A DNA stretch of 62,500 nt, from contig CAUYUJ010020726.1 of NCBI GenBank assembly GCA_963575745.1, positions 1,519,969-1,582,468 on the forward strand, given 5' to 3'. The notes under the pieces were generated by a model, which had not been told where the DNA came from, did no database searches, and saw nothing but the letters and a program-made list of their open reading frames with translations. The translations under genes and the position numbers were made by a program. The DNA is from Prorocentrum cordatum (Eukaryota > Sar > Dinophyceae > Prorocentrales > Prorocentraceae). Position 1 is the stretch's first letter. Each line of letters opens with the position of its first letter. This document shows positions 49,204 through 58,734 of the stretch, piece after piece.

Positions 49204-50144
49204 ATATCTGGTATAATGACAAAAGCATGCCCCTCAAGGGCGTTGTATTTGCATTACCGATTCGTATCGAAGAACACGCCATCGATCCAACATGGATAGA
49301 GACTGCCCTGAAAGGCCCGACATCATGCAGCGAGGAGATACTGCAGCACAAGGTTAGCGGCAGCTTACCATACCTTGGAATGCCTAGCATCCATAGACCA
49401 CGTATTCCGCGTACACCACCAAGAAGGCCCGCTCCACGGACACCTGATCCAGACGAGCTGGTGGCCACACCTGCCGAGGACAACGCTCAAACGGGCGACA
49501 TTCCTCGACAGGGTACAGCATCATCGCATGATCCACTGATCACCGTAATCGTAGACATATCAAATATCGCTCTTACTGCAGATGAGAAAGCTGCGAACGA
49601 CAACATGAGGGCAGACCTCTCGGCAGACATCCAAGCAGAAGAGCAGATTGAGGCAAGCATCCTCGATAACATCATTGATCCGCCATCGAATTTCCTTGAC
49701 CATCCAGATTACGACCCCGACGAGGATTCAAGATGGACTAGACAGTCTGATGATTGCCGCGTGTATTGTTGGACGTCGGCGTTATTGGTGGATTCGCCTA
49801 TGATCAAGATGAGGCAGATCATCGAGATACACAGTGGCGCAGACAGAATCGTAATGGACAAAATTCAGTCACATTTACAATTTGAAATTCGATTTGGATC
49901 GAACGCGTGGAATGCGGAGTCATATCATTTGAACTACAATCATACCCACAAGTGGGCACGTGACTTACCCAATTGTGGTGCAGATCATTTCTTCAAAAAG
50001 TTGATACACTATCGGCTGGGGCCCCCGAGACGATCTTGCATCCCATACCGCTCTGTAACAATTGCGGTCGAGATCTGTCCCTCGGGATCGTCACAGGTGA
50101 CGGCGCACTCTGTGATATATGTTGGCAATACACTGTGGCCGTAG
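49029..50144 (+). CDS. Copia accessory polyprotein, unknown segment 1
   Basis: Open from 49029. It reads CFHYDNHWPKGNHNTKIALS then SKGHIYGPIIHFGIFGKFF, a hydrophobic-aromatic stretch. A Pro-rich linker (HRPRIPRTPPRRPAP) follows, then an acidic helical segment (DEKAANDNMRADLSADIQ) and another globular part with Cys/Trp (DDCRVYCWTSALL) and His-rich ends. No family is recognised. The chain leaves this frame near 50018-50026 (G4/C5 run). Confidence 0.65.
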   Translation, partial: ELGSTKCFHYDNHWPKGNHNTKIALSKGHIYGPIIHFGIFGKFFAVQVPILNYGSRWVNIWYNDKSMPLKGVVFALPIRIEEHAIDPTWIETALKGPTSCSEEILQHKVSGSLPYLGMPSIHRPRIPRTPPRRPAPRTPDPDELVATPAEDNAQTGDIPRQGTASSHDPLITVIVDISNIALTADEKAANDNMRADLSADIQAEEQIEASILDNIIDPPSNFLDHPDYDPDEDSRWTRQSDDCRVYCWTSALLVDSPMIKMRQIIEIHSGADRIVMDKIQSHLQFEIRFGSNAWNAESYHLNYNHTHKWARDLPNCGADHFFKKLIHYRLGPPRRSCIPYRSVTIAVEICPSGSSQVTAHSVIYVGNTLWP

Positions 50145-51214
50145 GCGCCGCAGGTAAGAGCACCGCCACGCAGAGTGACCTCGCGTACCTCCAGAAGTTG
50201 ACGAACTGGATCAAGACGACGTTGTCCGAGGACCAGGTCGCGAGATACATGAAGGATGGCGCGCACGTCATTATGACGGGTGCGCGATCGCACATAGGCA
50301 CAGAGAAAGATCAGTTGCGGAGATTGGCCAATACGTCCAAAAAGAGGTATCAGAAGTGGGTCGAAGCCGGTAGCCCGCCTGCACACGAATGCAGATTAAT
50401 GGGCGAATCCGAGGACGACCGACCTCTGTACTACCCATTCGCCAATCTCATACAACGCTTTCTCAACGACCTCAAGTTCCATCATCAGATGACAGGCGCC
50501 CGCGTGAATGTCGGCAAGAAGCCCTGGACCGTCGAGGACATGCGCGACGCGTGGGACATCCTTGACGTCAGTATTAGGACAGGACAGGCTGGTCGGAGAA
50601 AGTGGTGGCTGAACGAGGGACGCATTGACAGGCAGACGCGGCAGGCGCGCGGACTGATTACGGTTTCTCTCCCTCGGAGGGACGGAACCCGTGAACAGTT
50701 CACCCAGCGCAAGCTTGCCGCGATTGCCAACGAACTGATAGGCTCCCTCGATCCGTCACACACCGACCAGAGGGGGGGTAGTACAGGGATGAGAACCGAT
50801 CCAGATACACACTCCCAACAGTCCGATGACGCCATGGAGCCGCGGCCGCCGCCGCGCCCGCCGCCGCGCCCTGCTCCTGGCGACGCCGCTGCATCCAGCG
50901 CCTCAGGCGCGGAGGACTACATGCCCGCGATGCCGCGCGCCAAGAGAGCACGTACATCTGATTGCGCTGCTTACTGGCGCCACAACCTCGAGGACAGCGA
51001 TTGGGGTCTTCGATACTGGAGTTACTACATCAAATGTTGGATCTACATTGCGATCAACAACGACGAGTATGTGTACATCCAGGATATCACGTACAACGAT
51101 TGGTTCCGCAACTGGATCCCGAGGACAACTTGGGAAACGTTTACGACAAGCTACGCGACGCACAACGGCCAGAGGGTGTGGGACCGCAGGTTCTACAAGG
51201 ACGGCGACGCGTAG
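50010..51214 (+). CDS. Copia accessory polyprotein, C-terminal segment with zinc ribbon
   Basis: The frame is open from 49973; real continuity begins after the G/C run at 50018-50026 (GAPETILHPIPLCNNC). A four-Cys zinc-ribbon pattern, CNNCGRDLS...CDICW, is at about 50058-50130. A basic helical region (EKDQLRRLANTSKKRYQKW, VEDMRDAWDILDV) and a Pro/Arg linker (PRPPPRPPPRPAP) follow, then an aromatic C-terminus (WGLRYWSYYIKCWIYIAIN) ending at a TAG at 51212-51214. It could bind nucleic acid through the ribbon; this is inference. Confidence 0.7.
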
Positions 51215-51966
51215 TGAGTCGGCCGCAAGGCCCACTGCTCAAGAGCAGAACTTCCTTTCATCAAAGTTCGCCTTGAGCGGTGGCTAATGCATTCTTTTAG
51301 GCCACTTCAATCATTCACACAAGTGGCCATACACACATATAGATATCTTTTGCGATCGCCGAGGCAGCCTCCTAAGGAGCAACGCCAACGGGAGTCGCCA
51401 AACAGATTTTTATACATCTCTTTTCGTGCTCATCAACGCGACATTTTGTCTGGCCAGACACTCGCTTTAAACAGATTTGCGTTTCTTTTCAGGATCGCGT
51501 TAGCCAACGCGATCTTAGTATACACTTGTTTTTAGGCAGACTTGTGTTTCATTTCAAGATTGTGTTCGTCAACACGATCTTCGCATGCATATTTTACCAA
51601 TTTGAACAATATTGCGTCGAGAATAATCTGCTTGCTGGTGGCAACACCTGCCTCGCAAATCTTGCGAGGCAGATTGCATGTTGCCCTGATGCTCAGATCT
51701 ACTTTCTCCGCCTACCCTTGTCTCATTCTTCCCCTCCCTCGAGTGCCGAAGCGTTTTGGGGGGCGCACCGAGGGGGCGCCAAAGTGCGCCTGGGGATGAC
51801 AGGGAGACTTAGGGTATCTCTTCTTACCTCACTTTGCAGCTGTGGCTTTGCTGTTTTTAAGCCTCAGCTGCCTTTCTGACTTAAGGACTAAAGGAGTTCA
51901 GAGGTTACGGATTCCTATCCGCTGTTCCCGAGCCCTGCCTTCACGGGCGGGATTCGGGACGGGGGG
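51215..51966 (+). other. Copia 3' untranslated region with three hairpins
   Basis: No ORF of note. Hairpins are GATCGCGTT/AACGCGATC (51493-51514, loop AGCC), AAGATTGTGTT/AACACGATCTT (51556-51581, loop CGTC) and GCCTCGCAA/TTGCGAGGC (51650-51670). The first two have the same 4-base loop size and the same position relative to an upstream TTTC(A/T) motif. They may act in packaging, 3' processing or strand transfer. Confidence 0.7.
51956..51966 (+). promoter_or_regulatory. Putative polypurine tract
   Basis: GGGACGGGGGG directly precedes the 3' LTR (TGTGG). One C interrupts the purine run, so this is a reasonable but imperfect plus-strand primer. Confidence 0.6.
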
Positions 51967-52162
51967 TGTGGAAGGAACCCGTGTAATACCCTCATATATA
52001 CTCCTTATCCTTACCTCTCCCGCACCTGGCCGTTTGGGCTCAGGTGCTGAGTTGGAGCGATCGTACCTTGATCGCATGGGAGGGAAAGGTATCCATCTAT
52101 CCCTCCATCTCTCTACCAACGGACCAGGGGTTCTGCACCCTTGTACTTCAACCCCATACACA
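51967..52162 (+). repeat. 3' LTR, 196 bp
   Basis: Same length and ends as the 5' LTR; three transitions separate them. Followed by the target duplication CTTCG (52163-52167). Confidence 0.95.
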
Positions 52163-52905
52163 CTTCGTGGCCCCGTTGCTGCCCTCAGTGGCCCCGTCGC
52201 TGCCCATGGTGGCCCCGCATTCTATGCTATTCGTGGCCCCCGCTCGCAGTCGCCCGTCGTGGCCCCATACGCATGCCGTTCGTAGCCCCGCTGTCGCCCC
52301 TCGTGGCTCTCTCGCTGCCCTTCGTGGCTCCTTTGCTGCCCTCAGTGGCCCTGCTGTCGCCCTTTGTGGCCCCATATACGAATGCCCTTCGTGGCCCCCG
52401 CTCGTTCGCGCCAGTCGTGGCCCCATATGCATGCCCTTCGTGGCCCCGCTGTCGCCCTTCGTGGCCCCCCTCTCTGCCCTTCGCGGTTCCGTTTCTGCCC
52501 TCAGCGGCCCCGTCGCTGCCCCGTGTGGCCCTGGATTAATTGCCCTTCGTGGCCCCCGCTCGCTCGCGCCCTCCCTGGTCCCATACGCATGCGTTTCGTC
52601 GCCCCGCTGTCGCCATTTGCGGCCCCTTCGCTGCCCTTCGTGGCCCACTTTCTGCGCTCAATGGCCCCGCTGTCGCCCTTTCTGGCCCCATACATGTATG
52701 CCAGTCGTGGCCCCCGCTCGTTCGCGCCCGTCGTGGCCCCATATGCATGCCCTTCGTGGCCCCGCTGTCGCTCTTCGTGGCCCCGTCTCTGCCTTTCGTG
52801 GCCCCGTTTCTGCCCGCAACGGCTCAGTCGCTGCCCTCAGGAGCCCCCTCTACGCATGCCCTTCGGGGCCCCCGCTCGTTCGAGCCCGTCGTGGCCCGCG
52901 CCAAC
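52163..52905. repeat. GTGGCCCC satellite (monomers of about 21 bp in units of about 160 bp)
   Basis: Monomers such as CTGCCCTTCGTGGCCCCG repeat throughout. A landmark CCCCATATGCATGCCCTTCG (with variants) returns at about 52260, 52427, 52580 and 52737, giving a higher-order period of 155-166 bp. ORFs across it (PFVAPLSPFVAPL-type) are by-products. Confidence 0.85.
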
Positions 52906-53610
52906 AACGGTTCCCGCCTGACACTTCCTTACGATGTGTTGAAGAATCGCGCTCTCGCTTGGGACTTCCTTGCAACTTACTACCGAATCGCGGCTCCCGC
53001 CTGGTACTTCCTCACAGTTTATTGGAGAATCGCGCTCTCGCGTTGGACTTCCTCGCAACCGTACGCATGCCCTTCGTACCCCCGCTGTCGCCCTTCGTGG
53101 CCCTCTCGCTGCCCTTCGTGGCCCCTTTGCTGCCCTCAGTGGCCCCGCTGTCGCCCTTTGCGGCCCCATATACGAATGGTTCCACGAAGCTGGTTTCTGA
53201 CACCAGTTCGCAGCTGTACGTCCCCCCGTGGGGGTATCCACGATATGTTCTTTTAAGGGGGTGGTACGTTGCGCTGTTTATGGCGCGACCCATGGCGAAA
53301 CTTACTGTTAACTTGTGTTGGAGTGGCTGGCGCAAGCCATGGCGCAAGCTGAATCGACAGTCGCAGCGCAAATCATCGTCCTCCCCCCTTCTTGCCCCTC
53401 CCCTCCCTTCCTCCGATCCCTTCCTCCTCATTTCCCCCCGTTATCTGTTACCCTTCGTTTTCAAGGGTTTTGCCAACCACACGTGGTAAGGAATGAATAC
53501 ACCCCCCAAAAGGGGGTACGATTGAAGACGTACAGGGCGGATATCCAGGGCTTGGGGTATACATATTGAAGGGCACGCGAGCAGATAAGAGCGAACAGTC
53601 TTAAAATAAT
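52905..53610 (+). repeat. Satellite-like unit 2, right part
   Basis: Continues the host repeat split by the copia insertion: CTTCCTTACGATGTGTTGAAG and GAATCGCGCTCTCGCTTGGG, then CCCCCCAAAAGGGGGTACGA and AACAGTCTTAAAATAATTGT, matching the end of unit 1 at 34010-34130. A short extra copy of the GTGGCCCC satellite is embedded at 53055-53170. Confidence 0.7.
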
Positions 53611-53669
53611 TGTGATTGTTGTTGTTGTTGTCGTTGATGTCGTCATCGTCGTCATTGTCCCCCCCGCGA

Positions 53670-53895
53670 CCGCCCCCAACCCGCCCGCGACCCGGCCCAA
53701 GACCCTCCCGCGACCCACCCGCGACCCACCCCGCTTCCCACCCGCGACCCGGCCCGCGACCCGCCCCGCGACCCACCCGCGACCCACCCGCGACCCACCC
53801 GCGACCCACCCGCGACCCACCCCCGACCCACCTTCGACCCACCCGCGGCCCACCCGCGACCCACCCGCGACCCACCCCGCGACCCACCCCGCGAC
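53670..53895. repeat. 11-bp minisatellite (CCCACCCGCGA)
   Basis: About 20 units of ACCCGCGACCC with few variants, C-rich on the + strand. Confidence 0.95.
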
Positions 53896-53899
53896 CTAA

Positions 53900-54720
53900 C
53901 AAAAAACACGGCGCTTGCGGCGGGCTCGTTGTAGAATTTTTAAAATTAAGCGCTTGCGGCGGGCTTCTTCAGAGCTTCGCAGACTGTCGACGTCCCCGCC
54001 GCACCCTCAATCTTTTCCGCAACTGCGAGGTGCTACGTATTCGGGCCATGGGGGGCACTTGGATCACCCCTGGAAGCTTCCGGGCATGCCGAGCATGGTG
54101 GGAGGGGGGGCATGTCCCCAACACGGTTTGATGTCGTTGGGCCTGGGCTCTGCAGCTTTTGCTCTCGGGGAGAGCGGAGCAGTAGTTTTAGTATAAGCCA
54201 CCAGTCTGGTTTCGGCTGGTGAATAATGTCATGCATCTTGTGGCCCAAGACGCCCAGGGGAAAATTAGGGCCCATGTCTTCTTGTTTCCTCGCGTCAGAT
54301 CTCTTAGTTGGCTTAGTCGATGCGAGTCACTTCTCTCACTGCGGGCCCAAACGATTCGGCACGTGTTTGCTGAGCCTGCGAGGGGCCCCTTCGCCCCCCC
54401 CCTTTCCCTTCCCCTGTGGCGGCAAGAGACCAGAGGCCTGACGCAGCCATGACCGACTACGGCACCACGCCGCTGCACTTCGCCGGGGTCGCAGGCTGTC
54501 GGGTGAAGCAGAGAGTTGTCCGCCCAATACTCCTGGGATACCAGCGGGGGGCGGGGAAAACGATGTGGACGTAGAGTTTATTGCGGGGGAGGGTGGACCA
54601 GTCGTTGCTTTCGCTCCCCAGGCCATGCGACGGTGGCGCGGCTGCTGTGCGGGGCACAGGCGCTTGCCGGGGGCAAGTCGTCACCGACTCGACAAAGAGA
54701 AATCGTATGAGCGTACAGTT
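53900..54720. other. No gene recognised
   Basis: A CGCTTGCGGCGGGCT motif occurs twice (53911 and 53951). Otherwise I see short frames without domains. Confidence 0.45.
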
Positions 54721-54721
54721 T

Positions 54722-54856
54722 CGGATGTCCTGGTGGATCTCTTGGGTCGGCTTTGGACCCCCCTCCCCTAGCGCGCGGAGCGCACCATGGGCGGCGCCAG
54801 AGTCGCCGCCAGGGAGGTCCAGCGCCGATCCAAAAAATCCGCGCGGACCTCCAAAC
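54722..54856. mobile_element. GC-rich foldback family, copy 4
   Basis: GGCTTTGGACCCCCCTCCCC, GCGCGCGGAGCGC, GGCGGCGCC...GCCGCC, GTCCAGCGCCGATCC and CCGCGCGGACCTCC in the same order and orientation as 29236-29368. Its outer arms are more diverged. Confidence 0.7.
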
Positions 54857-55290
54857 ATTGATGTTTGCTTCGTATCGTTGCGCTCTCTTGCTCGTGGTGT
54901 TGACCTCGCCGCCTTCTGGGTGAGAGCTCGTCCTCCGCCCTCGGGCCCGATCCGAGCCCTCTGGCGAGCAAAGGCGGGTAAGAGGAGGACGAGGAGGATA
55001 AAAAGGACAACGAAGACGCGGGCTCGCTTCGGGAGCTGGAGATTCCAAGAAAACCAACACTATGGCCCAGTGCACGTTCCCAGCGTAGTTCCTGTTTGAG
55101 CGTCTTTCTAAGCGTCTTTCTTAGCGTCGTGATTTCCTGTTCACGCCGCCTGCGGTAAGATCCCGTTTTCTGATTCCGATTCTGAACGGCGCAATCCATT
55201 TTCGTAGAGTGCAGGCGACATCTCGAAGACGGCTGTACAACAGACAGGCTTGTCCCTTGAATATCCTCGGCAGCGTAGGGGATGGATGGG
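54857..55290. other. No gene recognised
   Basis: Short frames only. AGCGTCTTTCTT motifs repeat at about 55100-55125. Confidence 0.4.
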
Positions 55291-56642
55291 ATCAGTGTCT
55301 GCTTTTTTGTGGGGAGGGGCATGCACCGTAAAGGCATGTCAGGAGAAGGGCACCAACAAACCCAGCCCAGGTCCGGCTTCCTGTCGCACTGATTTGTGGC
55401 AAGGGGCGAGTGGCCCGCATAGTGTTATTCGACGCGGATCGTGCCCGCACCCCCAGTCCACGCGACAGGGCGTTCGAATGATTTGGACGTGCGGCGAGAG
55501 GGGTCCGAATTTAATCAACATGTTTGAAAACAATGGTTTTCCCAAGACTTCGCCAGAGCGCGAGCGCAGTTTTTTGTTGTGAAAATTGGTGTTGCAGAAC
55601 CATGTGTTTATGCTTTTGCGGCATTCGATTTTGACATCCATGCGAAACGTGTGGTTTTCGACGGATTTTGGCATGCGCGCGCGACGACGCGCGCGCGCGC
55701 GTGCGCTTCGTCCAACTTGTCGCAATGGATTATTAACACTGCGCGCGCGCAAGGGCGTTCGAGCGATTCCGACATGCTCGCGCGAGAAGCCTGCTTGGTA
55801 GCAAGTTGTTAAGATATTGGCAAAACCTATGGTCTTCTGCAGGATTCGCAAGAGTGCGAGCGCAATGTTTTTCGTTGTGTTGGACAAACTTGCTGGGAAA
55901 CCATGCGTGTGTTTGTTTAATGTTTCCGGGACGCTCGATTTTGAAATCCGTAGGGACCCCCCGGTTTTTGTTAAGAAGAGATTTCGGCATGCGCGTGTGA
56001 CGACGCGCGCGCGTGCATGCCGCTAAGTTTTGTGCAATGGATTCTTGCGGCAGCACGTGCGCAGGGGCGTTCGAGCGATTCCGACACGCGCGCGCGAGAG
56101 GCCCGTTTGGTAGCAAGGTCTTAATTCGCAAGAGCCCGAGCGCAGGCATTTTGTGAAAACGGACGTTGCAAAACCATGTGCTTGTGCTTTCGGGGCGCTC
56201 GATAGTGAAATCCATACGATCCGTCAGGTTGTTGGAAGTTTTCGGCATGCGCGCGACGATGCGCGCGTGTGCTTTGCCTGGGCACGGATGGTTTTTGATG
56301 CACGAGTGCGCGCGCATAATATATGTCGGCGGAGATGTGCGGGGAGGGGCGATGCTGGCCTGCCTGGGATGGTACCACTTCATAGTTAGGATCGACGATG
56401 GGGCAGAATCGTATTTAAATAGCATTGCGGAAAACGGAACCGTTGACTCCGGGAGGGGGGGAAATCTTCATAGTTTGTAGATAGGAGAGCTCATGCGATT
56501 TGAGCCGTAGCGGTGCAACACATACAGTGCATTGTTGTGCCGTGGGCTGCGTGGGTCAAGTTCTGTTGGGCAGACTGTGGTTTCAGCTATGTGGTGCAAC
56601 CTATGTGGTGCGAGCTACGTGGTGCGAGGTATGTGGTGCAAT

Positions 56643-56727
56643 GTAAATACACCCCCAGGCCGAAAGTTCTTTCCTCTTGGATTAAAAATACATCCCCAGG
56701 CCGAAAGTTTTTTCCTCTTGGACTAAA
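56643..56727 (+). repeat. 40-bp tandem direct repeat
   Basis: AAATACACCCCCAGGCCGAA followed by AGTTCTTTCCTCTTGGATTA is repeated at once with small changes (56643-56684 and 56687-56727). Confidence 0.9.
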
Positions 56728-56741
56728 TCTATGAGAACACC

Positions 56742-56763
56742 AACGGATCCAATTGGATCCGTT
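56742..56763. repeat. 22-bp perfect palindrome
   Basis: AACGGATCC AATT GGATCCGTT is fully self-complementary. Function unknown. Confidence 0.9.
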
Positions 56764-57394
56764 TTCCGGTGTGGGAGAGTTTCGTGGATCCTATTTCTGT
56801 GCTGCGCGGATCCAATTTCCTGCGTGTGAAAAAAACGATGGGCCCACTTACTTCCCGGGAATAAATATATAATATTAGTTAACAGCCGGGACCCAGGGGA
56901 AATGGGATCCGCGGAGCACCGCAAGCGAAGCATCATGTCATCCACGGAGCTGTGGATCTGCAGACCAATGCTATGATTCTACAGGGGAGGGGGGTCTTCC
57001 CAGGATGAAGAGGGGAAGGATGAGGGAAGAGGCAAGAGGAGGTGGGAGGAGAACAGAGGGGATCGGCGCGTCGCTTCCGACATGTGGGGCTCAAGAGGAA
57101 AATCTCTCGGCATGCGGAAGTATACAGTACACTAGGTGTTGAAATCTATATGGTGCCATCAACATGGTGCAACCCATGCGGTGCAAGCTAGAAGGTACCA
57201 TATGCATTCAGCAATTCAATGTATGGTGTGCTACCTCTGTGGTGCAATCCATGTGGGTCGATGTGCGGTGCAACCAATATGGCGCAAAACATACGTGGCG
57301 CAGTGTATGCGTTGGAAGTTACTTGGTGCAGTATGTGCTAGGCAAAACATGTGCAATCGATGTGGTGCAAACCACCAGTGCCCAAATTGAAGTT

Positions 57395-57830
57395 GTCCAC
57401 CCCGCTGCTCGCGTAAACATCACACCCGCCCACCCGCAACTTGGCTTGCAAACCCCATGCGGCGGCGATTGCGATGAGTGCCTGGCGCGCTGGTGCATCT
57501 CTGCGGCCGCGACAGCCCGCGCGTGCACGCACGCGCGCGCAGCGGCCAGCTACTTTGGCGCGACAGACGCTGCCGCGGTGGCGCTGACCGCTGGGCACAT
57601 CCCAGCGGGCACTTCCCTGCGAGTCGGCGACTTGGGCGGGCGCGGTATCATGACAACTTCGACAACGGTAGACACGATGCTGATAGTAGCAATGTTGGTG
57701 ACGATGTTGACAACGACGAAGGCGCGGCCAGTGCGGGCGCCGATGCTGAGTGTCGTCGCGTCGGTGATGAAGGATTTGGAAAGAGTTCGATAGAGTTCGA
57801 CATGCGCGCGCGGCCGACGCGCGAGAGCGG
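57395..57830 (+). repeat. Segmental duplication, copy 1
   Basis: CCACCCGCAACTTGGCTTGC, GCCGCGACAGCCCGCGCGTG and GCAGCGGCCAGCTACTTTGG correspond in order to 58770-58900 (copy 2), followed in both by an ACGATG-rich tract and a GCGGCCCGCA motif. Confidence 0.65.
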
Positions 57831-58734
57831 CCCGCATGCTATTATTTGACACGGATCGTGCCCCCTACGCACGCGCGCAAGGGCGTGCGAATGATGCCGG
57901 CCGGCATGCGGCGCGACAGGCCCGTTCGGCAGAATTCCATGAACAGGTTGGAAACACTTGGTTTTTTCAAGAATTCGCAAGAGCGCGAGCGCACATTGCT
58001 TTGAAAATTGATGCTGCGAAACCATACGTCTTTTTGTTTGTGTGTGTGTGTTTAGACACTCGGTTCCGAGTTCGTTCCGAAGCCGTTACGAAACCACGCG
58101 TGTGCTTGTTTCATGCTTCCGGGACGCTCGATTTGGAAATCCGTAGGACCCCCCCGTTTTTTAATACGAGATTTTGGCATGCGCGCGCGACGACGCGCGG
58201 CCGCGCGCATTTCGATTCATCTGTTGCAAAAGGTTCTCGCGACGACACGCGCGCAAGGGGGTCCGAACGATTGCGAGATGAGCGCGCGAAACCCGTTCGG
58301 TTGCAGTTTATGAACATTTGGAAAACATGGTTTTCTTAAGAACTCGCAAGAGCGCAAGCACACGTTTTTGGTGAATTTACGCGTTGCGAAACCTTAGGTT
58401 TTATATGCTTCTTGCGCACTGGATTTTAGAACGCTTACGAAACCGAGAATTTTCGCGGCATGCGCGCGACGACGCGCGCGTGCATTTTACTGTTGCTAGG
58501 GACTATTGGAAACTTATGGTTTTTGATCGACGAGTGCGCGCGCATAGTATATTTGCCGACAATGGCGGGGGGGGATACCGGCCCCTCTTGGATGGCGCGA
58601 GTTCATATTTAGGGTGGGCGATGGGGCAGAGTCACACGTAAATTGCCATACAAAAAGGGGATAGAGTCTATTCTCTTTTTAGATAGGGGACCCCACGTGA
58701 TGCAAGCTATGTGGGGCAACTCGGTTTGAAAAAT

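Larger units (their letters stand above)
34786..52162 (+). mobile_element. 17.4-kb Ty1/copia-type LTR retrotransposon
   Basis: Bounded by 196-bp LTRs that start TGTGG and end ACACA and differ at three positions (all transitions). A 5-bp target duplication CTTCG flanks it (34781-34785; 52163-52167). Joining the flanks restores the GCTGCCCTTCGTGGCCCC unit of the surrounding satellite. The order Gag, protease, integrase, RT, RNase H is that of Ty1/copia. It is far longer than ordinary copia elements because about 7.5 kb of further polyprotein lies between RNase H and the 3' LTR. Base composition is clearly less GC-rich than the surrounding DNA. The coding frame is broken at about 37260, 41357-41408, 41900, 48405, 49030-49080 and 50018-50026. 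Confidence 0.95.
56585..57390. repeat. Scattered TGTGGTGCAA short repeats
   Basis: CTATGTGGTGCAAC-type units of 14-16 bp cluster at 56585-56645 and 57150-57390. Between them lie the 40-bp repeat, the 22-bp palindrome and no gene. Confidence 0.7.
55290..58560. repeat. Interrupted array of GCGCGC-rich repeat of about 300 bp
   Basis: Blocks that recur in order: GGCATGCGCGCGACGACGCG (55669, 55988, 56243, 58176, 58457 with variants), GCGTTCGAGCGATTCCGAC (55764, 56067), GCTTCCGGGACGCTCGATTT-like (55922, 58113), AAATCCGTAGGGACCCCCC-like (55946, 58137) and CGCAAGAGCGCGAGCGCA-like (55850, 57975). Units are diverged and are interrupted at about 56400-57480. Alternating GCGCGC runs could adopt Z-DNA. 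Small ORFs here show no domains. Confidence 0.7.

Noticed and set aside
43740-51214. Envelope-type protein or host genes nested in the copia element
   Set aside because: No signal peptide or transmembrane segment is evident, and the coding runs on from RNase H without a stop for nearly 5 kb, so I treat it as polyprotein.
52163-52905. CRISPR-like array
   Set aside because: Monomers are contiguous and drifting, without unique spacers of constant length; it is a satellite in a eukaryotic genome.
52044-53489. 481-codon ORF after the copia 3' LTR
   Set aside because: It starts inside the LTR and reads through the GTGGCCCC satellite (PFVAPLSPF repeats); not a gene.
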